Part shown: positions 12,901-27,900 of the stretch, in pieces | Numbering within the stretch: the first letter of the stretch is position 1 | Layout of the letters: the number at the start of each line of letters is the position of its first letter | Source: Sinohyriopsis cumingii | Taxonomy: Eukaryota; Mollusca; Bivalvia; Unionida; Unionidae | Assembly: GCA_028554795.2 (NCBI GenBank) | Contig: CM068826.1 | Coordinates: 107,353,602-107,417,601, forward strand | Direction of reading: 5' to 3' | Length of the DNA stretch: 64,000 bases | Made by a program: the position numbers and the translations under genes | Notes under the pieces: model-generated | Database searches by the model: none | Seen by the model: only the letters and a program-made list of their open reading frames with translations | What the model was told of the DNA's origin: nothing

Positions 12901-15900
12901 GAATATTGCACAATTATGTAAATCAAAGTCAGGTTATCCATATTACCATCTATAACTATTTATAAGTCAGATCCAACGGCAAACAACATAGAACCTAATC
13001 TGCCATCACATAGTGTGCCAGCAGATCATGTTATTTGTTTTACTGATTATTCTTAACAAAATGCACAGATCCAGATCTGCTGGAACATTATGTGATGTCA
13101 GATCTTGGTTTGTGCAGTTTGTAGTTGGAGCTGCCTTACACACAAGTACAGATGGTTAATGTAAATTGCCTTGCACAAAACATAAAATACAACTGAACCT
13201 CCAAAACTCAAAAAGTAAATGTGCAGTTTTTGAGCTTGTAAGCATGAAAAATCTTTATGCTGCAACTCAGAGTCATTTGAGTAATGCCCAAAGCATGAGT
13301 GATTAAGATTTCACTGCAAATTTACAGCAAGCAAAAATACAAGCAAATGCACAATTACAAAATGAGATACATAGTTCAGTCTCAAGATCATTCAAGCTCC
13401 TCACAATGGGCTGGATTAATTGTGATCTTAAATTATTGAGATTCCACTTAAACATTCAATGTGACAAGCAAAAACACAAGTACCAAACAACACATAAAGT
13501 CTAGTCTCATGAATATCATTCAAACTCCTCCCAATGGGTTGAAATACTACTTTCTTTTTAATGCACTGTCAACAAATTATTCTTGACTGCTGTAACAAAC
13601 TAAAGTGAATGTTAATATAGATAAATGTCTAATCCAATACTAGATCATATTTCAACCTCCTTAATTATAAGGTACATCATGCTTAAAACCCCCGGATAAA
13701 GATTAACATTCTTTTGACATCGTTTCTATTATAGGTTGGGAAACAAATAAGGTAAAGCTTTGTACTTACAATATTGCCTCTAAAGGTAAAGCTTTGTACT
13801 TACAATATTGCCTCTAAAGGTAAAGCTTTGTACTTACAATATTGCCTCTAAAGGTAAAGCTTTGTACTTACAATATTGTCTCTAAAGGTAAAGCTTTGTA
13901 CTTACAATATTGCCTCTAAAGTTCTTCACTGTTCCAAGTTTTAGGTCCTCTGCAACAAGGTCTGTGAATATCCAACCTACTGGACGAATTCCTAACTGCT
14001 CAGCAACTCTATTTACAACTTCTTCATTGGGATCTGGCAGCAACTCAATTTTGTTCTTGCTATTTTTCTGCAGAAAAGTAAAAAACAAACAGAACAGATT
14101 AACTGTAAAGTTACTTAGTTTGAACAGGCATATATATTACATATTCTTTTCATTTTGTTATTTTTTTAAATGAAAAACTCAAACCTTTTGTTGTACTAAA
14201 ATTTGAGGATATTTCTCTGCCTATCCTTTCATAATATTATGTTTAATAAACTATAACAAAGCTAAATATATGGTATAGACAACCAAAAGGTACAAACATT
14301 ATCCAAAAAGGTGCATGCAAATATTTCTGAATAAATGGTCAGAGCTGAGGGCAAAATTTAGTTGTCTAAATGACAGTCATTTTCATTGTCATGGTGGAGA
14401 CAAAACGTGAAGCCCTGTGCTCCTCCGATAATAATGCAGGAATAGAATTTACAAACTAAAAATATGTTCAAGAAACAAACTAGCCTAAATGTAAACAGAA
14501 GGGATTGAAGCTCTAATGCTCCGAAAGAATCTCCAGGATTTCAAGATAAGACTAATCTTTTCATTTTAACCACCAAGAGTTTCAGATTAATAAGATTTTC
14601 AAAATAGATGCTGTGGATGTCAGATTGGTACCAATTTCATTTAGGACCAACAAGACATTATAAGAAGTCCTCTGGTGAAAAACCCACGTTGATATGACTT
14701 TCCATTTCAGAGAAGTAACAATAATAAGATTTACCAGATGGTTTCCATGGCTGTTTCCATGGTGGCCATTCTGGATATCAGACTGGCACCATTTCCATTT
14801 AGGACCAACCATCTATTAACAAGAAGCCGTAACATGATTTTTCAAGATGGCCATTGTGGCAGTCATACCATACTGGAAGTCAGATTGGCACCATATTCAT
14901 TTACTACCAACTAGAGATTATAAGAAATCTTGCATTGAAAACCCAATTCTGATATAACCATTCATTCAGGAGTGGTGATAAAAACATTTTCATAAATTTC
15001 CACTGCGGTGGTCATACTGGACATCAGACCAGCACCAATTTTATTTTTGACCAACATCATAAGAATTCTTCTGGTAAAAATTCCCAAGTGAATGCAACTT
15101 GCTGTTCATGAGTAGTGCTAAAAAGAAGATTCTTCACACTCACTGCATGAATATGCCTGATCACTGTCTGCTTCCATTTTGGGATATATTATTCCCTGTG
15201 GTAATGATGATGCAATGTCATGATCCCTAAATAATCCATTAAAAATACCTGTAGGTAGGGAGTGAAAACAGTAAAAGCTGACTGCACTGGGTGATTTTCT
15301 TGCACCTGGGCAGACAGTTGGTTAGCTATGAGAATGGTCACCCAGTTCTTGGATGTGCATAAGGTGGTCTGGTTAGCTTTAATATCAGTTGTGCAGGAAA
15401 TATGACTGGGCAGATAAACTTGTCACTATTGTCCCCATCACAATATGCATGTGCAGTCACTGGCCTGATTATCTGCATGGATTTTTCACCAAGGTTCCCA
15501 TATTTATACACAGAAGATACCGTATGCATAGCTAAATCACTAAGATCCCCATAACTGAGTCCAGGTTGGAATGACTGGGCTGGTTAGATGGCCAGTACAG
15601 TTCTAGACTATGCTATGGTACTGTTATGTTGGATCCACCAGATCTAAAAATACCACAAATACAAGGACTTTAAGGCCCAAAGCCAATGCTTATACATGCA
15701 CAGGAACTTACATCCACTCTGAAGTTTAAAAATGGGGGAATGATTCCCCACTGTGTCCAAATTATATGCAGGAGTGAAATATGGAAAATAAGGCTTATCC
15801 AACTGTGACTTCAACATGTTTGCCCCCAAATCAGCTGATGTCATAGTGGCATACATCAACAATAGCATATTGTACCACACAGTCTAAACTGACCAAGTCC

Positions 15901-18900
15901 AAGAAAGTTCTATATTTCACAATTTCATATTCACCAAATTAAAATATAATGTATACCAACTGTTTATGAATGAACATTAATTCGAATAAATCTAAAATTT
16001 GGAATGAATGGACTGATCGTAACACAAAATGACTAAATGACTGATGTAACAGGAGGCTCATTCCATACTATGCTGTGTATGGAAGCAAAACTTAAAAACT
16101 GATAACACCTAGTGGTGGCAAGGGGAGGAAGTGGGCTTGAGTTACTGCCCTTTCTCTATATGAATTGTGTCTGAATTTTAGGACTAGAATTGGGAGGTAG
16201 CAGACTTATATCCTAATGTTAATGTAATTGGAGAATGTATTCAAAGGAGAAATCATGTTCAACACTAACCTGTGGTGGTTCATATATTGCAGCAACTGTT
16301 GCCTTGATTCCAAGAGGAACATCTTTGTGTGGTTCATAGCGTCCATATAGCATACCTAATCTCTGGTTGCCAGTACTCCGCCAATAATTCAAGAAGCGGT
16401 CACACAGACTAGGGTTCTCAAACAGAATATTATCAACATGACGATACCTCTGAAAAAGTCAATTATTCCAATAACTCAAAATATGTCACTGTTTGAGTGA
16501 AAGCATTATCATTTTTATCTGCATAAATAACACAAATATTTCATTGAATGCTGCACATTTATTTGATTGATCTATGATGATGTTGATGAGGATGAATCTG
16601 ATAAAAATTCATGGGAAATTTACCAAAACTGGACAATGTTGGAAACAAACAGTTTGACTGATTTATGAAAATGGCCAGAAGTTTAATGTGACCAGTCTAT
16701 GTGGCCAGTCTGCAGAAGAAGGCAGGATCAAAACTGGCCAGTTTGGAGAATTTTCACTAGATATTATTACTTAGCACATTAATAAAGTTTTTATTTTCAC
16801 AAATGAAGAATGCAGAATGATGTGTATTCTGTGCAAACTTCTAAGCAAATATGAACTAAATATTTATTTGTTATGTATGTATGTATGTATGCATGAATGT
16901 ATGTATGTATGCAGCATGCATGCATGTATGTATATATGTCTGTATGTATGCATGTATGTTTGTATGTATGTCTGGATAGATAGATGCATGCATACATGTA
17001 TTTTGGTTTAATGGGAAGTTATTACAATACCGACTATATGGTGCTGATCAAAAGATTAAAAGTAAACTTTTAAAATGTAAATATAAAGCACTGCAAACAC
17101 GTTTAAGGTAAACAAAAAATTTCAAATAAAAATAAACATGAAAAATACAAAGTAAAAAATAAAAAGTAAAGATTTTAAATTTTATAAAATGTATCTAAAA
17201 TAAATGAGACAGGTAAAAAAACCCATAAAATACTTAAAATTTTAATGTTCAAAATAGAAACAAAATTATTATTCTCTATAAACAAATATACCATTAATCA
17301 AAATCTTCTTGATGAATGTTAAAAAGGAAATGATCCTCTTACTATAAATTAATATGACATACTGTAATAAGTATGCACATAACTAAGAACTAAATCATAC
17401 CCTGATCTGTATTGTTTACAGATTTACAATCTGCAATCTGTTAAGGCATTGGTGAACCCAAAAACAACAATATCATAATAGTCTGTTAAAAAAAAAAAAA
17501 AATCATCATAAAGGTTCATTAAAAGCTTCTTAAAGAATAACTGAATATTGTTATTTGCATGTGTATTGTATAATCATATATCACAGAAACACTGCAAAGT
17601 CATTCCTAAGCCATATAGCATAGCTTCCAAAAAAAAAATAAAAAAAATAAATACATTTCAAAACAAAACAGGACAAAGAAGAGAAAGGAATTTTTTAAGT
17701 AAATTGTGTTTTTCAGAGAATACTTACCCAATCACATTACCCTAGGAATATCAGCCTGCTACCTCACAAATCCAACCCTACTAAAAAGACAAAAATCATC
17801 TTTTCCTGTCTATCTCAAATAGACAAGGGGCAATAACTCTAGCCCATTACCTCTCTTGCCAGTGCCAGATGTTGCTAGTTTTTAACTGAGCAATATACAA
17901 ATGAGGATACTTGCATGGTGGGATGGTTGGGAGGCTTTTTAAGTAATGTGACTGAGTAAATATTCTCAGAGAAACACAATTTACTTAAAGATTTGCTTTC
18001 TCCTTCAAATACGTTCCCAAACACATTAACATTAGGAGGATACATAAAAGGAGGAATCACCATGCTAATGAACACCCCATTTTTCTAATTACATAAGCAA
18101 CACAGCCTGTGTTCACTTGATCTGTGACAGCTACATATGGTTAAGAAGATAATTACTGAAATCTTCTAACCTACAAAATTTCACTGGTGAATCAAGTGAA
18201 GCTGATAGGCTGTGTTGACTGTTTAAATTTAGTCTGGTGGTCATCTGGGCTGCTGCCACCACACCTACCATATTCAAGGTTTGTCTCTGCAAAGATAAAT
18301 CCTTGGGACTGAAACTCAAGAAGGTTGACTCTGCATGCCAGCCAACAGCTTCTACTATAACTGGGATTGAAATGTTACATTCAGGTGCAAGGCTCGTGGA
18401 GATCACTCTAAACTCCAGAGTGGTAATGTTCGTGAGGTGACTCGGATCTTGTGAGACCTCTGGGTATGCCACAAATCAAGAGCTTCTTAACTGTCACAGG
18501 AAGAAAGAGGCATATACATGTTCCATGACTTGTCTCAGAGCATTTCAAGTAGCGCTTGAGTGCGTCAACATGATCTTACATGGATGCTGTTCTTGATCTA
18601 TCTAAGGAGAGTGAGCAAATGAGAATTCTTTCATTACTGAATGATGGTAACCTATTTTTTCTACAAAGCCTGGTTACATCAAGAGGATCACCAAACTATG
18701 CAATCTGAACTGAATCTAGTTCTGGTCGACAGAAAGGGCATGTAATTCAGTCTTGAAATCCAGTCTTGTTGGAAACGGACTCAAATTGTTTGATGATCCT
18801 GATTACACAAACATGAGAAAGCCATACCAGATTTAGGCTAATGATAAACTCCATACCCAAATGGACAAAATGCTGAAATGGATGGAGGTCAGACTTTTCC

Positions 18901-21900
18901 CAGCCTAGATGAGAGAAGATCATTTCTACCTTGAAGCAGATTACAACTTACCATGAACTGATTACTTTGTCACAGTAAGCAAAACAAGAATTTCTGTGAT
19001 GCTGGATGGATAGGGATGTGAAAATATTCATCAGTTAGGTCAGGACTGATTACATACTCATCCCTATGGATGGAGAGACAGACTGATTTGTCTCCATCTT
19101 AAAAATTTCGGTGGTGAAATGAATTGGTTGAGGTGACTCAGGTTGATGATCTGCCTCAACTTGCTGTTCACCTTCTGAATAAGAAACAACCTAGAACAAA
19201 GCCCCAGAGATTGTGGTCTTTGCACAATCATTACTGCCTGTTGTTTGAAGAGTGATGTATCTCCTGTTGTAGAAAGGCATCCTTCCAATGATCTGACAGT
19301 ATGTCTGTGATGAGGGGGGACAAGACTGTCCGAAATAAACTGGATCACCCAACTATTCTGAGGAAATAGGGAGATCCAGTGAGCCTAAAATTTAAAGGAT
19401 GCAGCTGCTCACAGGTATACTGTCTGTGGCAGTGGGAAAGGTAGGTAAATTTTTAAAGTTAGGAGGCTTGAAGGCAGAGAAACTTGGTTTCTTGCCTCCA
19501 CTGTATGCATGCCTCCTAGCTTGGTAAGACTGTTGTATCCTGTCATTGGTCTGAAATCTATATTGCAGATCTGATCTCCATACATTTAGCTGAGTGGGGA
19601 AGGAGCCTAAAGGATGGCATTTCTTCAACCTGGTTGAAATCTACCATGGTCTTGAGTAGCAGTAGGAGGTGAAGGTCAATCTGAAATGGCCACACCCATA
19701 AATGTCCTTGACTGTGACCTTGAGGCTAAATAAGTCCATTCCAATTTTGGATTTGAGTATGGCTGAATTGTAAGAGCTTTGTCATACTCACTGTGTGTTG
19801 AGTACTGACCTGATTTCACTGGCAGCTCTGGAGAAGCCATAACAGCTGGCTTCAATGACTTAATTCCATCCTCTTTGAAAATGTCACTAACTCTACCATG
19901 TAAATAAGTAGTGAACATATTCTAGCACTGCTGGAAGAGCTGGCTGGTTTGCCTGGCGTATTGTCAGCCTGGATGCAGGCAGTATATAGAAGACGTGCAG
20001 CTATCACTGGTACCGGCTGCTCTAAGGGCTTGGCTAGATGAAAAGATTTCTCATTGAAATCTCGGTTATAGTACAAATATGTCACAGACGGTATGGCTAA
20101 ACATAGATCTGTCACCAAGATGCCTGTAAATCCTAGTTGGCCAGACCACATGATCAAAAAGGTCCCCATGCTGGAATGGTTGGTATCACTGGTACCAGCT
20201 GCTCCAAAGGCCTGACTGGACGGATATATTTCTTATTGAAATCTCCATCACATAAAAGCTATGTCACAGACAGTATGACTAAATGGATGTATCTGACACT
20301 AAGATCCCCATAAATTCTAGTTGGCTGGACTGTTTTCTCAAACAGTCAACTATCCCAGACTGCCAGTGACAGTGAGACTGTATTATGAAATGACTCAAGA
20401 AAAGAAAACAAAGCATAAATTAGCAATTCAGCATGTTACTAACTCACTATTGCTGTATCCCAGACTTCCTCTGTCCTCGTATTACACACACTTCATTGCT
20501 GCATGTCATAGACACTATACTTCAGTACATACAAAAGAAAAATCATGGCTGACTTCCTTTGCTCTGAACTTTGCATTGTATGTATTTAGTTCACATTTCT
20601 ACTGAAACAACACAGAAGAGAAAACAAAGCATAAATTAGTATTCAGAAAGTTACTAACTTGCTAATATCAACTCCATTACTAACAGAGTAATTGGAAATA
20701 GCTAGTATTGTGTTTGTGCCTTCTAGACTATGCTCTGACCTTATGCATTTCATACATTTAGTTGACATTTCTACTGAAATGACACAAGAATGGAAAACAA
20801 AGCATAAATCAGCAATTAAGCATGTACTAAGCTGCTAAACCATCTCCATTACTAATGAAGTGAAAACAGTGTTGCAATAACTTGTAAATGCCAATATGAG
20901 GTCAACAAAAGTGTAAAGTATCATGGTCTTAAATAGATGAATTCCATAAAGGTGACAATATCACTCCAATTTGGCAGAAACTGTAAAAATAATGTACAAA
21001 ACCTGTACAAGAATGATTGACCTACATAATAAATCCAAAATTCGGGTTGGATGGTCCAATATGAACACTATGATGGCTTGAATTACTGGAGGTAAACTAT
21101 ATGATGTTTTCAGTAAAGCAGCAATGCTGAAATACTAGTGACATATGGCGGATGCAAGGGGAGGTAATGGGCAAAAGTTATTGCCCTTTGTCTCTACAAG
21201 ACAGACAGAAAAAGACGATTTTCATCTTCTAGTACAGTTGGATTCATGAGGTAGGAAGATAATATTCCTAATGTAACGTGACTAGGGAAGGTATCTGAAG
21301 GACACATGAGACACATCAATCTCTATATGGCATATGTTAACCATCTACCTACCTGTCTATTAAGTGTTACAGCATTAGGTTGACATTTGGTACAGATACC
21401 TCCTGGCCATGGTAAATGTTCTTTGCACCCTGGCTTTATCCTACAGCTGAGGTTTTCTAATGTGGCAAATTTTCCTCTGTTAATAAAATTTGACTAAATA
21501 ATATTTTTTCTGCAAAAGATAATCTAAAGATGAATTGTAAGAATTTATCTCAATATATTTTTAATTTTGAACTTTTAATTGTTGTTTTCTTTCATCTAGC
21601 ACAGACAGTTTAACAAGACAAAGGTTCCTGGCCATTACAACCCAGAAGTACTAACCTAAAGATATTCAAAGCAATATCTTTAGACCACAAGTGTTTCCTG
21701 CACTTGGGCTGAAACATCTTCCTGTAATAATTAAGTTGTGAAGAATAAAAAAAAGAATTATAGAGCCTACTTTCATTATTATAAGAAAGGACTCATGCTA
21801 AACTTTATACAGTGAAAAACTAGTTATTAATTTTACTTTAAACAACATATAATCTATCTCTGACACATACAATAGTCATCATGATTAGTTTTATGCAAAA

Positions 21901-24900
21901 CTTATTTTATTTAGGAGAAAAGCATATTGTAAACCTACCTGGCAGAAAGTAATGTTGGTTTTTTATTACTCATACATTAAAGTAATTTACTTCTGTAAAT
22001 TTCTGGTCATAAAAAATGTATTTTATTTCTAACGTATCATAACTTTCACAGTCATCAGGTCAGAACTTACTTATCTACCCCTCCAGTTAATTTTCGGATG
22101 TACGAGTGGAAGGACAGGTACTTGATGGGAGGATCACAAGTTGCCAAATACTGCTCATCATAGGGCTACAAAATTAAGCATGAATATAGAACATGGACAA
22201 AGATATATAATACAAGTCTATGTAATTATTCAGCATAAATAAAACATGGATAAAGATATACAATACTGGCATATACAATTATTCAGAATAACCAAAACAT
22301 AAAGATTTTGTAATAATGATTCCTTTTCCAAACAAGTGACACCAATATTAAAGAAGGGTGAATAATCTGAGGCTTGAAACATAAGTTTAACATATTTAGA
22401 TTTCATTTTTGATCTTGTGCTATATCATATTTATATTCATTTGGAAGAATTATCTTCCTGAATTTTTACAGTTTTCAAATTTACCTTTAGCTGGCACTAC
22501 ATAGCCTCCACTGTGCTGAGGTGGCATAAAACAGTACAACATGCATACACACAATCAAATACAAATGGTCAGTTCTCTGCAAAATTACCAACATGGTTTA
22601 AACATATGAATGACAACAGTGTTATTATGTACAATGTAAACAGTACCAATAGTTTAACGTTTTTGCTATTGGTCAATATGTATAAGTACTGACAAAAATA
22701 CATAAAAATATCATTTGATTCTTTATGTAGTAAACATGTACTCTCAAACACTACTTTCAAACTTAACTGCCACCATGGCAGCAACATTGGAATAAAGGCA
22801 TTCACAATGACCACCATTAGACAGAATATTTCTGGCTCATCTATTCATAATTGTATTTTCATTTTCACTGTTGTAGCGCATAATTGTTTCTTATGCCAAT
22901 ATTTCATCAAGATTTTTTGACTAGATGACATTCCATTCTTTTTAAAAAAACTAGTTTTGTGCCCTGCTGAATAAGAATCACCCCATGCATGCATGTGTTT
23001 CCACAGCAGTAGACTGTATTACTGTGTGGTTCATTCATGCAATGAAAGATGAGTAAATTGTGTTATTCATATAACATAACAGACCAAATTGCTTGTTTTG
23101 AAGTTTACAATATAAATGTATCTGGCCAAATAAATGTAAAAAAATATTAGGTCATCATTCATGTGGCATAGACTGCCCTTGCAAGCTTAGGCATTCTGTT
23201 CCACATGACCCTGTCTCCAATATTTTTCAATACTCTGTTAATAAACAATATTTATATCATTTAATTGTGGTTCCAAGATGATAGTGTCAGACCTGTTTAA
23301 AGTGTGTGTGTGTGATTTTGATTTTTAATGTAGATTTAACAATTTTTCAGTCATATCGTTATGTCTGCAGTGTGGACATTTATAGTGATGTTTACCACTG
23401 GGGCAACATGCTGCAGACATGTAGCATCATGTCCCACCCAGTCACATTATCCTGACACCAGGCCAACCAGTCCTAACACTAACCTCTTAATGCTAAGTGC
23501 CTAGTGAGGTAGCTGTTAATACCATTCTTATAAGTATGTGGTGTCACTTAGCTTGGGTTCAAATTAGCAACCTGCTGCATCTGAGGCAGACACTCTAACC
23601 ACTATGCCACTGGAGTGGTCTCAGACCTGTCTAACTAGACAGATGTCTACAAGTAACCTGCTAATATTCAGTCCATAGTTTGATCTACCTGTCTATAGTT
23701 TGATATCCTTGTCCTGACAGCAGGTTCAACATCAATAAATTGCATCATAAAGCATCTAAATGGCTACTAGTGTCCTTAAGTCTCTGTTCAACTGACACCC
23801 TCCACCCTTTTATATCAACCGTAAGTTGAATGAACTGGACAATGCTTAGTTTATAGCTTCATTTCTATTAAGACAATGCCATCCATTGGTGGAAGTGATA
23901 AAAAAACACTACTTTAATTTTTATTCTCAACAGTTCATCATGACAAAATAATATTATGAGCTTCATGCGTGATGATCTTATTTATAATTACACAGATATC
24001 ATAACATACTGAATTAATGAAATTGACAGCTTCCATAACAGCTTTAAAAAAAATACTAAAAAATACAGCTCTGGCATAAAAGTTCTAGGTCTGTAAATTC
24101 TATACCCTGAACAATAGGCCATATTTTCTTTTAAATTTCTGTACAAACTGGAGCGAAAAATCATAGCAATAAACTTTGCTGCAGTGCATTAATACTTGAA
24201 ATTTGTATGTTTTGCAAGATTTTATGAAATTTCATCCAACAACCAAGGACAGGAAGAAAAGTAAATTGTATGACTGAAAATAACTCCAGGAGATGAAAGT
24301 AAAAACTATCTTGATGCTCAAGTTTCTTGAAACATACTGTTTCAAGTGCAAGGTTTCTTTGGAATAAAAATAAGATCTAATTCATGTTCCAAATTTACTT
24401 GACTACAATTCTGAAATGTGGTGCAACAAATTCAATCATCTAAGCAATAGACAGCTGCAATATTTTTACCTCTAAAGGAGAGCAGTGAAGGCATTTTCCT
24501 AAGGGTCCATGACGACAACTGAAACAAAATTAGTTAATGTCACAAATATTCTTCACATTACAGACTGGAAAGGAATCTGCATAATGGTAACACGGTAGCA
24601 AATACTTTTCACTGCATAATACAAACTTGTCATTAGCAAGATAGTAACTTTGCATGCATAACAAGCCCTTTTCATTGCACAGTAAGTACTTTTCATGGCA
24701 TAATATGAACTTTTCATGGCATAATATGAACTTTTCATTGCATAATACAAACTTTTCATTTACGATATCAACTTTTCATTATATGAAATGACTTTTAATG
24801 TATTTTATGAACTTTTCATTGCATAATATGAACCTATCATTGCATGACAAGAACTTTTCATTACATGAAAAAAACTTTTCATTGCATAATATGAACTTTC

Positions 24901-27900
24901 ATTACATGAATTTTTCATTCCATAATACTTTTCACTACATGATATGAACTTTTCACTGCATGATATGAACAATTCTTTTGCATAATAAGTATTTTTCATT
25001 GTACGATATGAACATTTCATCTGCATGATGATATGAACTTTTAAAGTTAGTAAACTGTAGCTCACAAGACAATTCCACTATGTAACAAGAATCTGTATCT
25101 TTTACACAATGTTCTTTAAAAAAATAGAAAGCAAATTTTTAAGTAAATTATGTTTCTTTGAGAATACTTACCTAATCACATTAAGTTAGGAATATTAGCT
25201 TGTTACCTTGTGAATCCAGCCCTACTAAAAGACTAAAAACATATTTTTCTAGCTCTTTCATACAAAAGGCAAAAACTCTTGCCCATTATTTCCCCATGCC
25301 ACCACCAGCTGTCGCTAGTTTTTAGCTGAGCAGTATACTAATGAGGATGCTTGCATGGTGGAATGGCTGGGAGTATTTTTAAGCAATATGATTGGTTAAG
25401 TATTTTCAGAGAAACAAGGTACTTCAAAATTTGCTTTCTCCTTAAAATACATTCTCTAATCACATCACATTAAGAAAATCGGTAGGAGGAGGGAATGCTA
25501 AGCATCTGACCTCTACTTAAGGTATATTTCTAGAAAATGATGGCTGGATTCCCCATGCAATCTCCTATTCTTTTAGATCATTTATGCTTTCTAGTGAAAT
25601 GGGAAAAATCCAGCCTCCGTCCATCCCAGAATTTTTCATCCATTTGGTTGGAGTGTTTCACCAACCTGAATCAGGTGTGGCTTCCTCATGTTTGTGCAAT
25701 CAGAATTGTCAAACTTATTCAGTCTTTTTCCAACAAGACTTGGATTTCAGTGAGTGTCTGTGTGATTTTGATTTTTAATGTAGCTTTAACAATTTTTCAG
25801 TCATATCGCTATGATGTCTACAGTGAGACAGTTTATAGTGATGTCTAGCACTGAGGCATCATGCCGCAGACATGTAGCATGATGTCCCACCCAGTCGCAT
25901 TATCCTGACACCAGGCCAACCAGTCCTAAGACTAACCTCTTAATGCTGAGCGCTAAGCGAAGCAGCTGTTAATACCATTTTCATAAGTCTTTGGTATCAC
26001 TCGACCGAGGATTGAACCCACAACCTCCTGCATCTGAGGTGGACACTCAAACCACTAGGCCACCAAGCGGTTGGATTTCAGTGAGAGAGTTCTTGCAACT
26101 CCGTAGATTATTCACCGTGGTAGTGGACTTGACTAAGCCATCTTTTTATAAGCCCCTTAAAAATGACGTTGCTAGCACAATGGCACCCATTTCAAGTCCC
26201 TGCGATCTAATAACCAAAATCATGCCCAAGATATAATCTTACATTATTGGTCTAATCCAGGTTAGCTGATCATGGAGATCTTATTGGAGAAGCCCCAAGT
26301 GGTATTAATGATATGGTCTCCTGGCATTAGGTTGGGAATGATACTGGTACACATCTGACTATTGTTGTTGTATGGTTTAATGCCATTTTTCAGCTCAAGA
26401 TAGGCTATACATGGCAGACACTAAAACTAGTGGAGTAAGAATCCTTGAAAACCGTGGGAAGAACTGCCAACACCTGAGAAGCTACTGGCAAGCTTTCTCA
26501 TGTACCCACATTAGCCAAGCCTGAGACTCGAACCCATGCAGAAAGAGATGAGATAGTAGTGATCCAGAATGGTTAGAGCTTCAGACCACTCAGGGTCCCT
26601 TACATCTGACTGTAAAGATCCCTTGTCCTAAGGCTGTTTAATGTCCCTTCGCACTGGCAGGGTCTGAGTGTTTACAAACACCTGTGTGGGCTGAGAAGCG
26701 AGTAGGAGGGAAAGTTCCTGAGCTGCCTGCCTCAGAACTTCTTTTAACCTTCCTCCAAAAAGCAAGTTACCTAAATGGGGTCATCTGTAAAGCAAGGTTA
26801 TGATGAGGTTTGAGCAACATAGACTGCAGACATGTGTCACAGTGTATCAGGGCCGAGTTGGCTGAAGCTATCAAAGCACTGGCCATGGTATGGTGAGCTG
26901 CCTGGCTAGTGACCCTAGCAATCCTAGCCGTCGCCTCCCAAGTGTGGCTATTGTCAGATTTCTCCATGAGTCTGAAGATTGCTAATGAAATCAAATCTAA
27001 CATTGAGGATGTTGTGACGATGTTCCGAAATAGCTTGGACATGGCATGGAACACATTTTGATCCGCTTAATAATAGTGGAGTGGATATGTGAATGGCTGC
27101 TAAATTCTTATTGATGGCAGGAAGATCAGTACTGAAGGTGTCTGAGTGAGTTTAATACCAGCAAGAGGAGAACATCACTGGAACTTGACATTCTAAGAAG
27201 AAAGCCCTAGAATTTCCAAGGTTACCAATTCTACCTGAAAGCCAGTCATTGATCTCCTTGATTTCAGCCAATTTGGGGAAGGAGTTGGAAGGATGGCATC
27301 TCATCCGCCGTCACTTTAACGTTATAGTCTTGAGTAGCAGTAAGGGGTGTAGGGCATTCTGAAGTGACCAACACCCAATAAACTCAGTCTGTTCCAAAGC
27401 TGGATCTGGATATGGTTGATTTGATGGAGCTTTCACACACTCACAGTGTGTCAAGTACTGACCTGATTCCTGGTTGAGTCCCATTCTGGGTCCACTTGCA
27501 ACTCAGTGACCAAGGCCGGTCAACTTTGAAGTTGTGACTAGCCCTCCCTTGTGGATAAGTAGTGAATGTTCCCAAATCTAGCATTCCCGGAACTGCTGGC
27601 TGGTTTGCCCAGCATATGGTTGGCCTGGATGCTAGCAGTAATGAAGACAGTCTAGCTATCACTGGTACTGACCACTTCAAAGGCCTGGCTGGATGGACAG
27701 ATTTCTCACTGACATCTCTGGGATAGTAATGGTAAGTGGCCAATGGTGTGGTTAGATGGATGGATCTGTCACTAATATCTCCATATGTCTTAGTTGGCTG
27801 GTCCGTTTCAGCGAAAAGGTCACCATGCTTTAGTTAACATTTCTATCAAAACAACACCAAATAAGAAAAACCAAGCATAAATTAGCAGTGCAGCATATGT

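Larger units (their letters stand above)
17690..21310 (-). mobile_element. DIRS-like element copy 2, with reverse-transcriptase remnant and inverted ends
   Basis: Left end 17693-17990 and right end about 21135-21305 are inverted repeats of the same sequence as copies 1 and 3. Minus-strand order is gag-like remnant (20169-19392), then reverse transcriptase remnant (19348 to about 18880), then the left end, so RNase H, methyltransferase and tyrosine recombinase regions are absent. Inverted terminal repeats plus this type of reverse transcriptase are DIRS hallmarks (family knowledge). This is an internally deleted, inactive copy. Confidence 0.65.

Noticed and set aside
16797-17011. Tyr/His-rich and Met/Cys-rich frames
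   Set aside because: Artefact of the TATG microsatellite.
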